64,000 nucleotides of DNA from Cercis canadensis (lineage: Eukaryota > Streptophyta > Magnoliopsida > Fabales > Fabaceae). The notes under the pieces were generated by a model, which was not told where the DNA came from, ran no database searches, and saw only the letters and a list, made by a program, of their open reading frames with translations. The translations under genes and the position numbers were made by a program. Shown piece by piece: positions 34,214-45,776 of the stretch. Location: assembly GCA_003255065.1 (NCBI GenBank), contig QAOA01008029.1, positions 494,851-558,850 of the forward strand, given 5' to 3'. Position 1 is the stretch's first letter, and every line of letters begins with the position of its first letter.

Positions 34214-35493
34214 GAGTAAACCACCATTTTGGTCCTTGAAAGATTTGGGATTAAACAAAATCGTCCATGAAAGATAGGAAACAACAAAATAGTCTTTCAA
34301 ATATGCAACATCCATAACAAAATGGTCATCCGTTAGTGTAGTCCGTTTGCAGGTGACGGAAGTGCTGATGTGTCACCGTTAAATGCTTATTTGGCCTGTT
34401 AGTGACTGACGTGGCACACTAAAATGGTCATTCTTCATTTCTTCCCCATTTCCCCTCCCATTCACGCACACCCCTTCTTCACCTTCCTCCATTTTCACTT
34501 CTCAAGCTCCCACCTAAGCACTATGCACCACTTGGAGAGAGAGGGGCGAAATGGAGAGGGGAAGAGAGGGGTGGTGCGTGGTGGTGAAAATGGTAGTGAT
34601 TGGCAAACGATTTTTGGGATTGCTTGCTGGAGTTTGTGGTGGAGTAGGAATAAACTTGTTTTTGAAGGTCATAGTAACTATGGGGACCTCAGCTTATCCA
34701 TTTCTCATAGTGCAAAGGAGTATGTTAGGTCGCAGGCCAGTGCTTAGTTGCATGGAAGGAGTTTCTTGCCTGGGAAAAAGATCAGAGTGGGTTGGAAGTG
34801 CCCAGAAGTTGGATGGTGCAAGTTTAATGTTAATGGGTCTTGTTTCTCTACCAATGGCCTAGCTGGTTATGGAGGTGTGCTTAGAGATCATACTGGAGCT
34901 TGGGTGCATAGGTTTGCAGCTGGCCTAGGAGTTTGCAATGGTCTTCTTGCAGAGATGTGAGATATTCACATTGCTTTAGATTGTGTCATTCGTGAAGGGT
35001 TGCATTAGGTTATTTTGGAAACAGACTACTTAATTGTTGTTAAGTTGATTAATGAAGGATGCATTGATACTCATACATGTGCTCCTGTTGTTTCCTTTCG
35101 GGCTTTGCTTGGGAAAGGTAGAGACTATACAATATCCTGCACTCCTATCGTGAGGCCAACTAAGCAAGGGGTGGCCGGCGGTGGTGCTTGGGTGGGAGCT
35201 TGAGAAGTGAAAATGGAGGAAGGTGAAGAAGGGGTGTGCGTGAATGGGAGGGGAAATGGGAAAATGGGGAAGAAATGAAGAATGACCATTTTAGTGTGCC
35301 ACGTCAGTCACTAACAGGCCAAATAAGCATTTAACGGTGACATGTCAGCACTTCCGTCACTTGTAAACGGACTACTAATGGAGGACTATTTTGTTATGGA
35401 TGTTGCATCTTTGGAAGACCATTTTCTTGTTTCTTATCTTTCAGGGACGATTTTGTTTAATCTCAAATCTTTCAAGGACCAAGTGTTTTACTC
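34214..35493. mobile_element. Long-TIR (Mutator-like) element carrying a LINE RNase H fragment
   Basis: Terminal inverted repeats of about 300 bp: the left arm runs from GAGTAAACCACCATTTTGG (34214) to AAGCTCCCACC (about 34514), and the right arm mirrors it from about 35191 to 35493. Shared words include GGTCCTTGAAAGATTTG, AATGCTTATTTGGCCTGTTA and TGACGTGGCACACTAAAATGG. Flanks match as TTAAAAAAAAA (34203-34213 and 35494-35504), but this is low complexity. The loop holds a pseudogene fragment (34600-35130). No transposase. Confidence 0.75.
34600..35130 (+). pseudogene. RNase H-like domain fragment of a LINE, inside the TIR element
   Basis: Pieces in two frames with internal stops read CWSLWWSRNKLVFEG (about 34627), then WCKFNVNGSCFSTNGLAGYG, then GGVLRDHTGAWVHRFAAGLG and, past a stop, VILETDYLIVVKLINEG. 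This is the RNase H-like (RVT_3) domain found downstream of reverse transcriptase in plant LINE-type elements and related host genes. A stop near 34744, another near 34960 and one near 35008 disable it. Probably captured DNA. Confidence 0.75.
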
Positions 35494-35703
35494 TTAAAAA
35501 AAAAAAAAAAAACTCTCTTAAAAATAACAAAAATAAATTAATTACAAACAGATAAAAAGAAACAAAAAGACTCTGAAGTGTGATGTCTGATCCGATGGTC
35601 CAGAAGCTTCTTTCTTCGTTTTGGCCATCCATGCTGAGGTGGAGTCATTTGTCTCCATTGAAATTGCAGAGAAAGATTCCAACTCAACTTCGAAGCCATC
35701 AGA
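35494..35703. other. Short upstream region of the PPR pseudogene
   Basis: TGATCCGATGGTC (about 35588) and TTGAAATTGCAGAGAAAGATTC (about 35660) are shared with the intact gene upstream at about 26511 and 26630, but the pyrimidine-rich leader between them is missing here. Confidence 0.5.
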
Positions 35704-37355
35704 ATGAGGAACCAGATGAACATGTTCGATCCAATTCTCAGGTATCCCATGGCGAAACTTAACATCCTAGTCTGTTTCTCGTGTTCTGAGCATGTGAGGC
35801 TATATAGTTGCTTTCAACCGCGAAGTGCTGAGAAAAATTCTGGGTTTGATAACATTGATGATGCGGTATCTTCATTTAATCACGTGGTTGATATGTGTCC
35901 AAGACCACGCATTTTGGAAATTACCAAGATTTTGGGAGCTATTGTGAAGATGAAACATTATCCCACTGCTATCTCACTTTATAGACAAATGGAGTTGAGG
36001 AGAATCAGGCCGGATATAGTTACTTTGAGCATCTTGCTGAATAGTTATTGCAACTTGGGTAAGATGGGTTTTTCCTTTTCTGTATTAGGGAAGATTATGA
36101 AGAGTGGATATGAACCCTCTATCATAACTGTGAATACTCTAATAAGGGGGCTCTGTATTAGTGGTGAAGTTAATAAAGCACTTGACTTTCATGACAGCTT
36201 AGTAGCACAAGGATTTCAGTTTAATGAAGTTACTTATGGAACCTTGTGCAATGGGCTCTGTAAAATAGGAAGAACAACCACTGCCACCAAATTGCTGCAA
36301 AAGTTGGAAGGGCGAGTGGTTGGGCCTAATATAGTAATGTACAACACAATTATTGATGGCCTATGTAAAGATGGGCTTGTAGATGAGGCACGTGATTTAT
36401 TTTTTCAAATGATTGATAAGGGAATTTCTCCCAATGTTGTACTTACAGTTCTCTTATTCATGGTTTGTGCTGTGCTGGTCGGCTGCCAGAAGCAACTAAA
36501 CTATTGGATGAAATGTTTCAGAAAAACATCAACCCGGATGTATTTACCTCTAATATACTGATTGATGCATTATGTAAAGAAGGAATGCTGAAAGAAGCTG
36601 AAGATGTGTTTGATAAGATGATGGAAAGGGGTCAGGAACCGGATGTTGTTACTTATACTACTTTGATTGATGGGTATTGTTTAATTGATAAAGTGGACAA
36701 AGCAAAAGAGATATTCAAGAGAATGGTCAGAAGAAGTTTAGCACCTGATGTTATCTGCTATAGTGCGCTAATCAATGGATATTGTAAGAGTAAAAGGATG
36801 GATGAAGCCATGATTCTTTTAAAAGAAATGCATCAGAAAAATTTAGTTCCAAATACTGTAACTTACAGTTGTCTTATCGACGGCTTGTGCAAGTCGAGGA
36901 GAATCCAATGTGTGCAAGAGCTTGTTGATGAGATGCATGGCAGAGGTCATTCCCCTGATGTAATCACTTACAATGTCTTGTTACATGCTCTTTGTAAAAG
37001 TCAGAATCTTGACAAGGCAATCGCATTATTTCAGCAAATTATCGACCAAGGAATTTCTCCTGATGTGTTCACCTATACTATACTTACTGATGGTTTGTGC
37101 AAAGGTGGAAGACTAAAAATTGCACAGGAGATTTTTCAGCATCTTTTGATGAAAGGATTTCGTCTTGATGTCCAGACATATAATGTTATGATTAATGGGC
37201 TTTGTAAAGAGGGATTTATTGATCAAGCAATAACCCTGCTTTCAAAAATGAAGGAGAATGATTCAGATTGCCTCCCTAATGCTGTAACTTATGAAACAAT
37301 TATTCAATATCTTTTTGAAAAGAATGAGAATGATAAGGCAGAGAAGCTTCTTTGA
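35704..37355 (+). pseudogene. Frameshifted RFL-type PPR paralogue
   Basis: Close paralogue of 26676-28352 in the same orientation. The N-terminal frame (35704-36440) matches residues 1 to about 246, covering the targeting peptide and PPR motifs 1-5 plus the start of motif 6. One base is missing next to 36440-36441 (GTTGTACTTAC here, GTTGTCACTTAC in the intact gene), after which the reading continues in another frame (36465-37355). A two-codon insertion lies in motif 13 and a TGA at 37353-37355 stops the frame about eleven codons early. The rest is conserved, so decay is recent. If the missing base were a sequencing error, this would be a second functional gene lacking only the end of its last motif. 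Several RNA-code residues differ from the intact copy. Confidence 0.85.
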
Positions 37356-40300
37356 GAAATGATTGCTAGAGGTCTGCTAAAATGATGAAACAAGGTGAAC
37401 CCTTTAGTTCCAATTCAAGTTACACCTTTATTGTTGTTGAATTTGTATGATTGGTTCGCAAATGTTTATTATCTTTTGGGTCAAAGAACTTGGACCATGT
37501 AATGGGGTTCATTCTCTGACTCTTTATATATATATATTTTGGTGCTGTTGGTTTTGGGATTTGGTTTTCAAGTTACCATTATCTGACTTCTGCCTTTTGA
37601 AAAAAGTGAAACAAACCAAAGAGATATAAGGAATGGGGCTTATATAGAAAGCCATTTTTCTATCATATGCATATGACCATTAAGTTCTACTTGTTGTAGC
37701 CTTATATAAGTTCATGGATGCTTATTGTATGATGTTTTTGTGCATACATAGGTTCACTTTGTCCCCACTCTGTTCTTCCTATAAAGTAATTTGCATTTTC
37801 TGTGGTGCTTTTGATGGACAACAATTTGATAGCTCCATCAAATTCATCGAATAGCACACACTTGTTTCTCCTTTCTTCACATTCAATAATGTTGCTCGTA
37901 TTGTATTTAACTTTTTAATAATCTCTTTGAGACTGTCACTTTAAGCTAGCAAAGTTTTATGACATTCACCTACTAACCATTTGCACTAATAATCACATTT
38001 GTTTCATGCTGCCCAAGCACCTCTTGACCAAAGACTCCATACTCAACTGATGCCTTTCATTCTTATCTGAATTCTTTACTTCTCCAAAATCCATGCTGGG
38101 GTAGGATCAGTAACAGTTGAATTATTCGCATATTTTCCTTTTTGCCTGCATCAGTTACTACCATCCAAACCATGGTGTGTGAAATTCTTCACATTCAGGG
38201 GCAATGTGGGAACCAAGTTGGATCAAAGTTCTCGGGGGTGGTGATGAGCATGGCACTGACCTTATTGGCTGAAGTTGGCATCTCATATCTTCAGTTGATA
38301 GAGTGAATGTTTAATTTGATGGGGCCGGTAATTCCTATTCCATGCCATGGGCAGTGTACATAGATCTTGAGCTGGGTACCACATGCAGAGTTCATTCATG
38401 GTACCCAGTAATGCCCATATGTCTTGAGTTGGTGGAGAATTCTGATGAGTGTAAAGTCCTTGCCAATTAAGTACTCTATGTCATCTGCTTCAGGACTCTG
38501 AGGCTCACTATGCCAACCTGTAAGTATAATAGCTGTTGATGACAAAAAAATTTAGGGCTATGTGTTCAGATCAATAAACCAATCATTTTTTTTTTTTACA
38601 TGAGGATTTTAGATCAAAAAAATTCTGAGTTAATACCTAAATAATCCCTTTGTGTGAAGATGAATCTGATGCAAATATTAATTCTTTTTCTGTACGCTGG
38701 ACCCCTCTTGTTTTAATTTGATCCTATGTTTTCTTAATGGGTTATCTATCTTCTTTCTTTTCAGTTAAAGGCTTGAATCCATTGGTATCAGCAACTATGA
38801 GCAGAGTTCCCACAAATAATTACTCGAAGCTTTACTTCTTTCAAGCCCTTGTAGAAATATCAGTGAAAGTTAAAATATACGTGTTTTCTTATTTTTCCTC
38901 CCTCATCAATTACTACTGTCCTAGCCAAAATGTGTTGGATTCTTCATTTTCAAGGAGTGCAAAGTGGGATCCAAATTGGATTAAAATTCTAGGAGGTATT
39001 CTGTAAAGAGAATGGTATTTACCCACTTGGCTTATACATTGGGACTTTTGACCTTCAGCTTGAAAGTGTAAATGTCAATTTCAGCTTCTAAGGTGGTGTA
39101 TGAGGCAGCGATGTATGAGGCAGTGTGATCCTTTGTCTCGTTCCTATTTGCTATGTTTTTGGATGTTTTGCATCATATGCTTGTGATACGACATGAATGT
39201 GGCAGCCACAATGGCAATGTTTGATCATGAACATTAGAAATCCTTGGAATAGGCCTACTAGTTGAAATGACCTATGATCCTTATAAAGCTTAGAATAGAT
39301 TTTCCATTATGTGATGCTTCCCTTGAAATCAATTTTCACTTTCTAAGCTTAAAATGCTTTCCTTGACTAAAATCTTTTCACTAGGCGTCCAAAAGCATAG
39401 ATGGAAGGGCTACATATTCCTTGTTTTTGTCATTTTCACATGATTTGAGTAAGATAATGACTGGTTTTGTTAGGAAGCAGTAGAGGAAAAGACTAATTTT
39501 TTCCTTCAAAGAATGGTCTGACTCAAGACATTTTGTTTCTAGTTATATTGTGAACAGTAGCTCTTTTTAATTTAGGATTTTAAGTCTGTCATTCCCTGGG
39601 AGGTGAAGTTGGTGTTTTTCTGTTTTTTTTTTTTTGTTATGTGGGGGGGTGGTTGGCGCGGACGGACGAGGTAGGGGCTTCTCATCATTATTTTTGTTGT
39701 AAAACTTAAAATATTGCTAATCCCCATGGATTATAAGCTGACTGATTCCTCTCATATGGATACAAATGCATCGTAAGGCTTAATTCTTTTCCTGTTTTCT
39801 GGGCCTTAATGTTTTAATTTGCTTGTTTATCTATCTTCTTTCTTTGAGGTGGAGACTTGAAGAAGACTTTGATCAGCAACTATGAGTGGAGTTACTTTTT
39901 TATTACTTCTTTTCTTCATGGTTGCTTTTGCACCTCTGACATCTTGAGGATCAGAGCAGCATCATGCACTCTCTGCCCCTGAACTGACAGGAGTGATTGG
40001 GAATGCCAGAAGCATGATTGTGCAGCTGATTCATGCCATCGCCTCAGCGACTTTGAGAGGCAAGATTATTACAAAAGTAGATGAACAAATGATGAACAAA
40101 TGATGAAAATGTGTAAATGAACTCTTCCTATTCTTTGATTGGACTCAGAACAATGTTAAAACTAGTGTCTGTAACATCCCCCCTAAAGGGTCTTGCACTC
40201 ATCAACTTTTGTTGGTAATGCAAACTCTACACAGGATATCTCTGGGGTACTGAGTGAGCAGTTCATAGTCATATTTGGATGGAAGGTCTTTTAGCAGTGT

Positions 40301-40520
40301 TTGAGGTGGAATTTACTGAAGCAGAGAGTATAATGAATCATCTTATTACTGAGTATCTGCAATACCACGATGCCATGACTGATGAAAATGGTGATTATAA
40401 AGATGACGGTGGAGGCACTTGAAGCTGAAGATGCTCAACCAATCTGCTACTTCTCATGTTACAAGAAGTACTTATTCAGTAATTTTCACTTTTTGAACTT
40501 TATATTTTTCACTGGTATAA
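37356..40520. other. Paralogous PPR flank, copy 4; degraded non-coding remnants
   Basis: The first 550 bp match 28353-28830. CTTCACATTCAGGGGCAA (38188) and CTTCATTTTCAAGGAGTGCAAA (about 38943) are two versions of one block also at 32829. 39850-40110 (GTGGAGACTTGAAG, CAGAAGCATGATTGTGCAGC) matches 21610-21900. AGTGCAAGACCC and CATCCCCCCTAAAGGG (about 40175) mark no known feature. ORFs such as 38737-39006 show no domain and appear accidental. Confidence 0.5.
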
Positions 40521-42959
40521 TTTGGTAATTGACTTTAGTGTCTGCTCTCTTACTGTTAAAAGGGACAAGAATAGCATGGCAACCACAAAAATAAGCCAAT
40601 GAGCAATGTAAATAGTGTAGTGCCGTAATAGCATGATCCTTACATTTCAATATGGTTTCCAGATAACAAATAACACAGAAAGGAAAAATTGATTTTGCAG
40701 AGAAGCTACTCCCAATATCTTCTCACGGAATTGAGTTTTGTAGCTTCCCAATGCAAAATAAATTTTGCCTTTTGTGTTGTCAAAGAGCTGAAAATCCTTC
40801 AGAATTAATTCTACAGTATACACGCAATAAAATCTACTTTGAAAGTTTGACATGACATAACATTTGGTTCTTCATTTTAGAGAGTCAAACCACATTTAGG
40901 ATTTAGACACAATCATATTTTTTTTAAAAGAACCTAATTGAACAGGTTTATTCCAAGACCACCAAGTACAGGACCCAACACCTTTAAGTCAGATAAGCTC
41001 AAATAAGCTGAGATTATTCATCACCTTTACATTACCTTTTCAACACTTCCGGTCTTCCCTTCTCTGTATTATAAAAAAAATCTGTTTCTCATGAAAACCC
41101 AGCCTCACTCTCCTTGCCTCCTTTCAGAAAAAGACAAAAAATGTTCATAGTATCTGAATTTATAACCTTGGACAAAGTAAGCAACTTAATATTCCAAAAG
41201 AAGGACATTAATTGTTCAGCTAATATACAAGAATAGTGGGTTGAATCAAAACCAAAAAAAACATGGACTATTTCTCCATTTGTGCATCTCATCCTTGTGG
41301 AGGGCTATGCTAAGCTTTTCTGTATGGTCTCAGATTTTTTGTCTCTTGGTATATAAACTTTGAACTTCTTATAATTCAGGCCATGTGGGACTCCAGCGAG
41401 GTAGAAATAGAATGCCCAATAACAAAACGATGATGCGCTTGCTTCCCGGGACAAAGAGAACAGAACATAGCACAGTTGCTCAAGTGTTACATGAAGCCTT
41501 TAACTGAACCGCTATGCGAGGAAGAAGAAAGCAAAGAAGCTCGTGGAACAAGGAACATATACAAAATATTTTATATTTTCAGCTATATTAATTTGTCTTT
41601 GAGAAAAAATATAATAGATATTTTTAAGGTGCCTTTATAGGTTTGAACTCCGATGGAATATAGCATTTATGATTTTAGCATAGAGATATAATGGTAATGC
41701 TTCATGTTTACAAGCAATTTTTGTTTTTATTTTTTAGTTTTAACAGTAAGGTTTTTTTTTTTTTTTTTTTGTTTTTTTATACCCAAGAAACACTAATTTT
41801 TGAATGAAGTCAAATTTATCAAACTTGAGGTGGTTCATCCCTATTCTAGGGTCCCATTGTCGAAACACCCATAATTGTAACTTTGTGTAGATGAATACTT
41901 TGAGAACCTCCTATTTTGTCAATCAGTAGCCTCAAACACAATACACTATCCTTGCAAGGAGAGTCTTGTGAACTAGTAAGGATATTTGCATGCCAATTTT
42001 TGTGCATTAAAATTAAGTCTTTCACTTAACAATGTTAAGGTTGCACTCCCATATCAACTTGATACACTTAGAGAAAATTCTCCCAAGTACTAGCCCCAAC
42101 AATACGTACAATCTAAATTTAAAGGTGCCTATTTAAACTTTTTATGTATGAGCTAGTGTGAGGATAAAAATGGTAATTTCCCCATTCTCTTGTATATATT
42201 TTAAGAACTCAATTATAAGATTTACAAACTTTGTTTTCCTCCTAAATTTTATGGATCCAGATCCAGTCATGTTGCTCCTTAAAATGATAATGTCATGTTA
42301 GTTGAATCTTGACCATTCATCCTCATTAAAAATTTCTCAACAAGGTAAATGATATCACATCATCATTCCCATCAAAAATTTATACTCTCCCTCATTTCCT
42401 CTTTCTCTCCTACGCACAATCGTCTTCCTCATTCACATTCTCCATCAATTCTTAATCTAATTTTTTTCCCTTCATCGAGCACCATCATCCATTACTAAAT
42501 TGAACTTACCGCTTACTTTATCCTCTTGGACCTCGTCTTTCTCGTGAGCCATCCAACCTCTCTAACAACTCAACTCTTTGTGGACTCAATTTCTGCAATC
42601 TTATCACCACCATCACCGGTTTCTACTGCTTTGGCACCATCAACACCTTCTACGATGCCACTAGAACTATCAAACCTAACTTTATTGGGTTGCTGACATA
42701 ATTATGGATGGAACAATGCCTTTATTGCTGACAGAATCTTTAAGCAATTTTAGGAATGGGCAATTGAGAATAGTTAGTCCCATGATGCCTTTTAAAATTA
42801 TCAAAGAAATTGGTTTCTTGAAAAAATTTAATGGAATCCTATTTTAGAACTTCTCTAAATCATGCATATATATAATTTTATATTTTAGTTAATTTAGGAG
42901 GGTAGATGATTTTGATTCTACATCAAACAAATACAATTAATCAGAAGTTGATTGGAAAC
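40521..42959. other. Intergenic DNA, no supported gene
   Basis: AT-rich, with T runs at about 41752-41780. A short exon-like stretch near 41385-41480 (reading RGRNRMPNNKTMMRLLPGTK) is followed quickly by a stop and is not assigned. Confidence 0.45.
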
Positions 42960-43965
42960 CTTATATAGGCAAGGAATTTGAAATTTTAGAGGAGGCTTGG
43001 CAATTTTAGGTTGACAATGGTGGAAAAATTGTATTTGGTGTTAGAAAATAATGGTTTAACAAAGGCCAAAAAGATGGAAAACTCAAATCATGTAGATATG
43101 TATGTTGGAAAAGGGTTTTCAGGAGAAAACAAGAGTTATAAAAGGCTTAGATCAGAAACTAGAACTAATTGTCTTGCAAAAATAGGACTCAGTTATGTTA
43201 GAGAATGTGATAAATATATATTTCATGATTTTGTTGCTGAACATAATCATAAAAATTGCATCATCCACTAACCACCCACATATTTGCATGTCAAAGAATG
43301 TGTCTCAGGTGTAGGCTNATTTGAAATTTTAGAGGAGGCTTGGCAATTTTAGGTTGACTATGGTGGAAAAATTGTATTTGGTGTTAGAAAATAATGGTTT
43401 AACAAAGGCCAAAAAGATGGAAAACTCAAATCATGCAGATATGTATGTTGGAAAAGGGTTTTCAGGAGAAAACAAGAGTTATAAAAGGCTTAGATGAGAA
43501 ACTAGAACTAATTGTCTTGCAAAAATAGGACTCAGTTATGTTAGAGAATGTGATAAATATATATTTCATGATTTTGTTGCTGAACATAATCATAAAAATT
43601 GCATCATCCACTAACCACCCACATATTTGCATGTCAAAGAATGTGTCTCAGGTGTAGGCTTTTGAGATTGATTTAGCAAATGACTTTGAGATTAAGCAAA
43701 AGGCTTCATTTGAATTGATGAGTAGACAAGTTGGTGGAAGATTAAATCAATGTTCGTACTAAGAGGCTAAAAAACATGGCATATGGGGAGGCAAACAATC
43801 TACTAGAATACTTCCAACAAGAATTAGCAAAGAATCCATCTTTATGCAATCTATTTAGATGTGGAAGAGCAAATAACAAATCTAGTTTGGGCTGATGCAA
43901 AAATGATCATTGATTATGCCAACTTTGGTGATGTGGTCACACTTAACACTACATACAACACTCGA
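42960..43965 (+). pseudogene. FAR1/FHY3-related gene fragment
   Basis: The first open part (43011-43271) shows a FAR1-type DNA-binding domain: KGFSGENKSYKRLRSETRTN, a Cys, then FHDFVAEHNHK, whose paired His belong to the WRKY-GCM1-like zinc finger. After a stop and the assembly duplication, further pieces match the region before the MULE-type transposase core: FEIDLANDFEIKQKASFELM, LLEYFQQELAKNPSL, and in another frame WADAKMIIDYANFGDVVTLN. Stops and frameshifts separate them. FAR1 proteins are transposase-derived transcription factors; this is a dead remnant of such a gene or of its parent transposon. Confidence 0.75.
42976..43660 (+). repeat. Near-identical direct repeat across a single N (43318)
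   Basis: 42976-43317 recurs at 43319-43660 with only a few substitutions, one of which creates a stop in the second FAR1 copy. As at 20565 and 31680, copies abut at one N, so this is probably an unmerged allelic overlap. Confidence 0.8.
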
Positions 43966-43969
43966 ATAA

Positions 43970-44250
43970 GTTGAATTTGGATGCTTCAATGAACTTGAAT
44001 GGTGACGGGATATCAGTGGAGTGATCAAAGATGCTTAAGGAACTTTTTGTGGCTGCTTGGTCAAGGCCAATTGAAGATAGCATATTAGCGAAGGTCCTTG
44101 AAGCAATGATTTGCAGAGAAGGGCTTTGTTTGGCAGGCAGAATGATATTTGTATAGAGGGAGATGCAATGGGCATTATCCAGGCTTTTAAGCATAAACAC
44201 AACAACCTTTCTGCTCTTTGTAAGCACCGTAATAACTAGTCCTTGATGAT
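43970..44250 (+). pseudogene. RNase H-like (LINE type) fragment
   Basis: Pieces in shifting frames read LFVAAWSRPIEDSILAKVLE, then EAMICREGLCLA and, in another frame, IEGDAMGIIQAFKHKHNN. This follows the pattern of the plant LINE-type RNase H domain seen at 34600-35130. It directly follows the FAR1-like fragment. Multiple breaks; not expressed as protein. Confidence 0.65.
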
Positions 44251-44379
44251 GTGCAAGATCTTTGTAAGCATTGTAATAACTAGTCCTTTAGACGTATGGC
44301 TAACCAAGTTGTCCATAGGTTAGCACTCCTAGGGAAATCCTCTAGATCTTTATCCAATTGGGAAGGTGAACCCCAGCTT

Positions 44380-44860
44380 TTCTTGTAGGATTTGTTTAGA
44401 GTTAAAATTGGGGGAAAATGAGAAAAAAAAAAATGAGTAAATGTGTTCATCCCCTTGTTTAGAAGTTTAATATTAAAAAAGAAAAAGAAACCAAGGGAAA
44501 ACCTTAAACTCCCACATTCATTTTTTGTTTTCACTTTTGTGTTTCTCCAATTTGGGGGGTTTGGAGAAAAAAAAAGGAGTAATTTACTATTATACCTCTA
44601 TTTATTTCTTCAAATTCTTTTCAAACACTATTTAGATAATATTATTAAATTTTATATTAAATATATTTACTTTATAATTAAAGGATAAATTTGTAAAATT
44701 ATAAATTTTTATTTCTTTCATTTTCTTTCCTCTCTCCTTGTTTATTTTAATCATCCAAACAAGGGGAAGAATAACTCCTCCCTTTCCCTTCCTCTCTTTT
44801 CCCTCCCTTTCATCTCCTTTCATCTTCTTTCCTCTCACTTCAAACTTTCAAACAGGCCCG
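44380..44860. mobile_element. Probable relative of the 25131-25892 MITE
   Basis: The right end (reverse complement GGGCCTGTTTGAAAGTTTG, then purine-rich GAGAGGAAAG blocks) and the AT-rich middle (TTATATTAAATATATTTACT) resemble the MITE at 25131-25892. The left end is unclear. ORFs in the purine-rich end are compositional. Confidence 0.4.
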
Positions 44861-45768
44861 TAGACATTCTTTTGGAAGATGATTAATGGAATATTCATAT
44901 TCACATAAAAAAAAAATTGAATCAGTCCCAATTAAATTCTCGATCCCAAATGAAATTGCCCTTAATTTGATCGGAACCCTACAAGAGTTTTATTAGTAAT
45001 AACACTAATTCAATATAATATATATCTTCTATATTTCTTTTAAACAATTATTAACTAGATAAACATTGCAAAGGTTATCTTCCACTTGAATTCATTTACA
45101 TAATTCAATATTTTCTTATTATTTTATCCTCCCTATAATTTTTCAATTTGATGAGCTTAATTTTGAAATTAACCTAAATAGGAATTCCTACTAAGCTAAT
45201 AGTGAATTCAATTTCAACCAACCTTAATTTTAGTATTGATCTAAATTAGAACATCCACTAATTTGTTATTGTATCCAATTAAATCAAATCTAATTTTATA
45301 ATTTTTCTCAATTGTAGTGCCTAGTAATTCACTGGTGAATTCAATTGGAGCACCTACTCATCATTGTACAATCCAACTGGGGATTTTCACATTTTAGTAC
45401 CCTAATTTAATCATTATGTGACATTATATTTGAATTCAAATTAATTGAGTGAATGGTTGATATTTTCATGTGACCGGATATGTAAAATTAATTGAGAGCC
45501 CACTAAATTCCACAAATTGCAGACTGGATATGGTTTATAAGGAACAAAACCATGCTGTTTCAATTGGGAAAAAAAAAAAAATTGCAAGCGTAAGAAAATT
45601 GGAGAGAGGCAGTGGTAAAACGGTAGAGATTGAATGTGGGAATAACTAGAATGGAGAGGGTCGAAATGAATATGGAGAGGCTTGAATTGTAATTTCACAT
45701 CTGTAAATTTTGAATATTGCAATGATTGTGGAAAGTGTTTATTTAACTTGAAAGAACTTGAGAAGAAC
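44861..45768. other. Intergenic DNA, no supported gene
   Basis: AT-rich, with recurring AATTCAATT words. No domain or RNA recognised. Confidence 0.5.
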
Positions 45769-45776
45769 CGTGTAAG

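Noticed and set aside
34424..34862. Two overlapping plus-strand ORFs starting in the left arm of the long-TIR element
   Set aside because: Their starts come from the inverted repeat; only the downstream RNase H-like part is meaningful and it is broken.
38737..39006. Plus-strand ORF of 89 codons
   Set aside because: Part of a repeated non-coding flank block; not conserved as a frame in the other copies.
44280..44838. Several ORFs near the end of a probable MITE
   Set aside because: Purine- or A-rich composition, no domain, opposite strands overlap.
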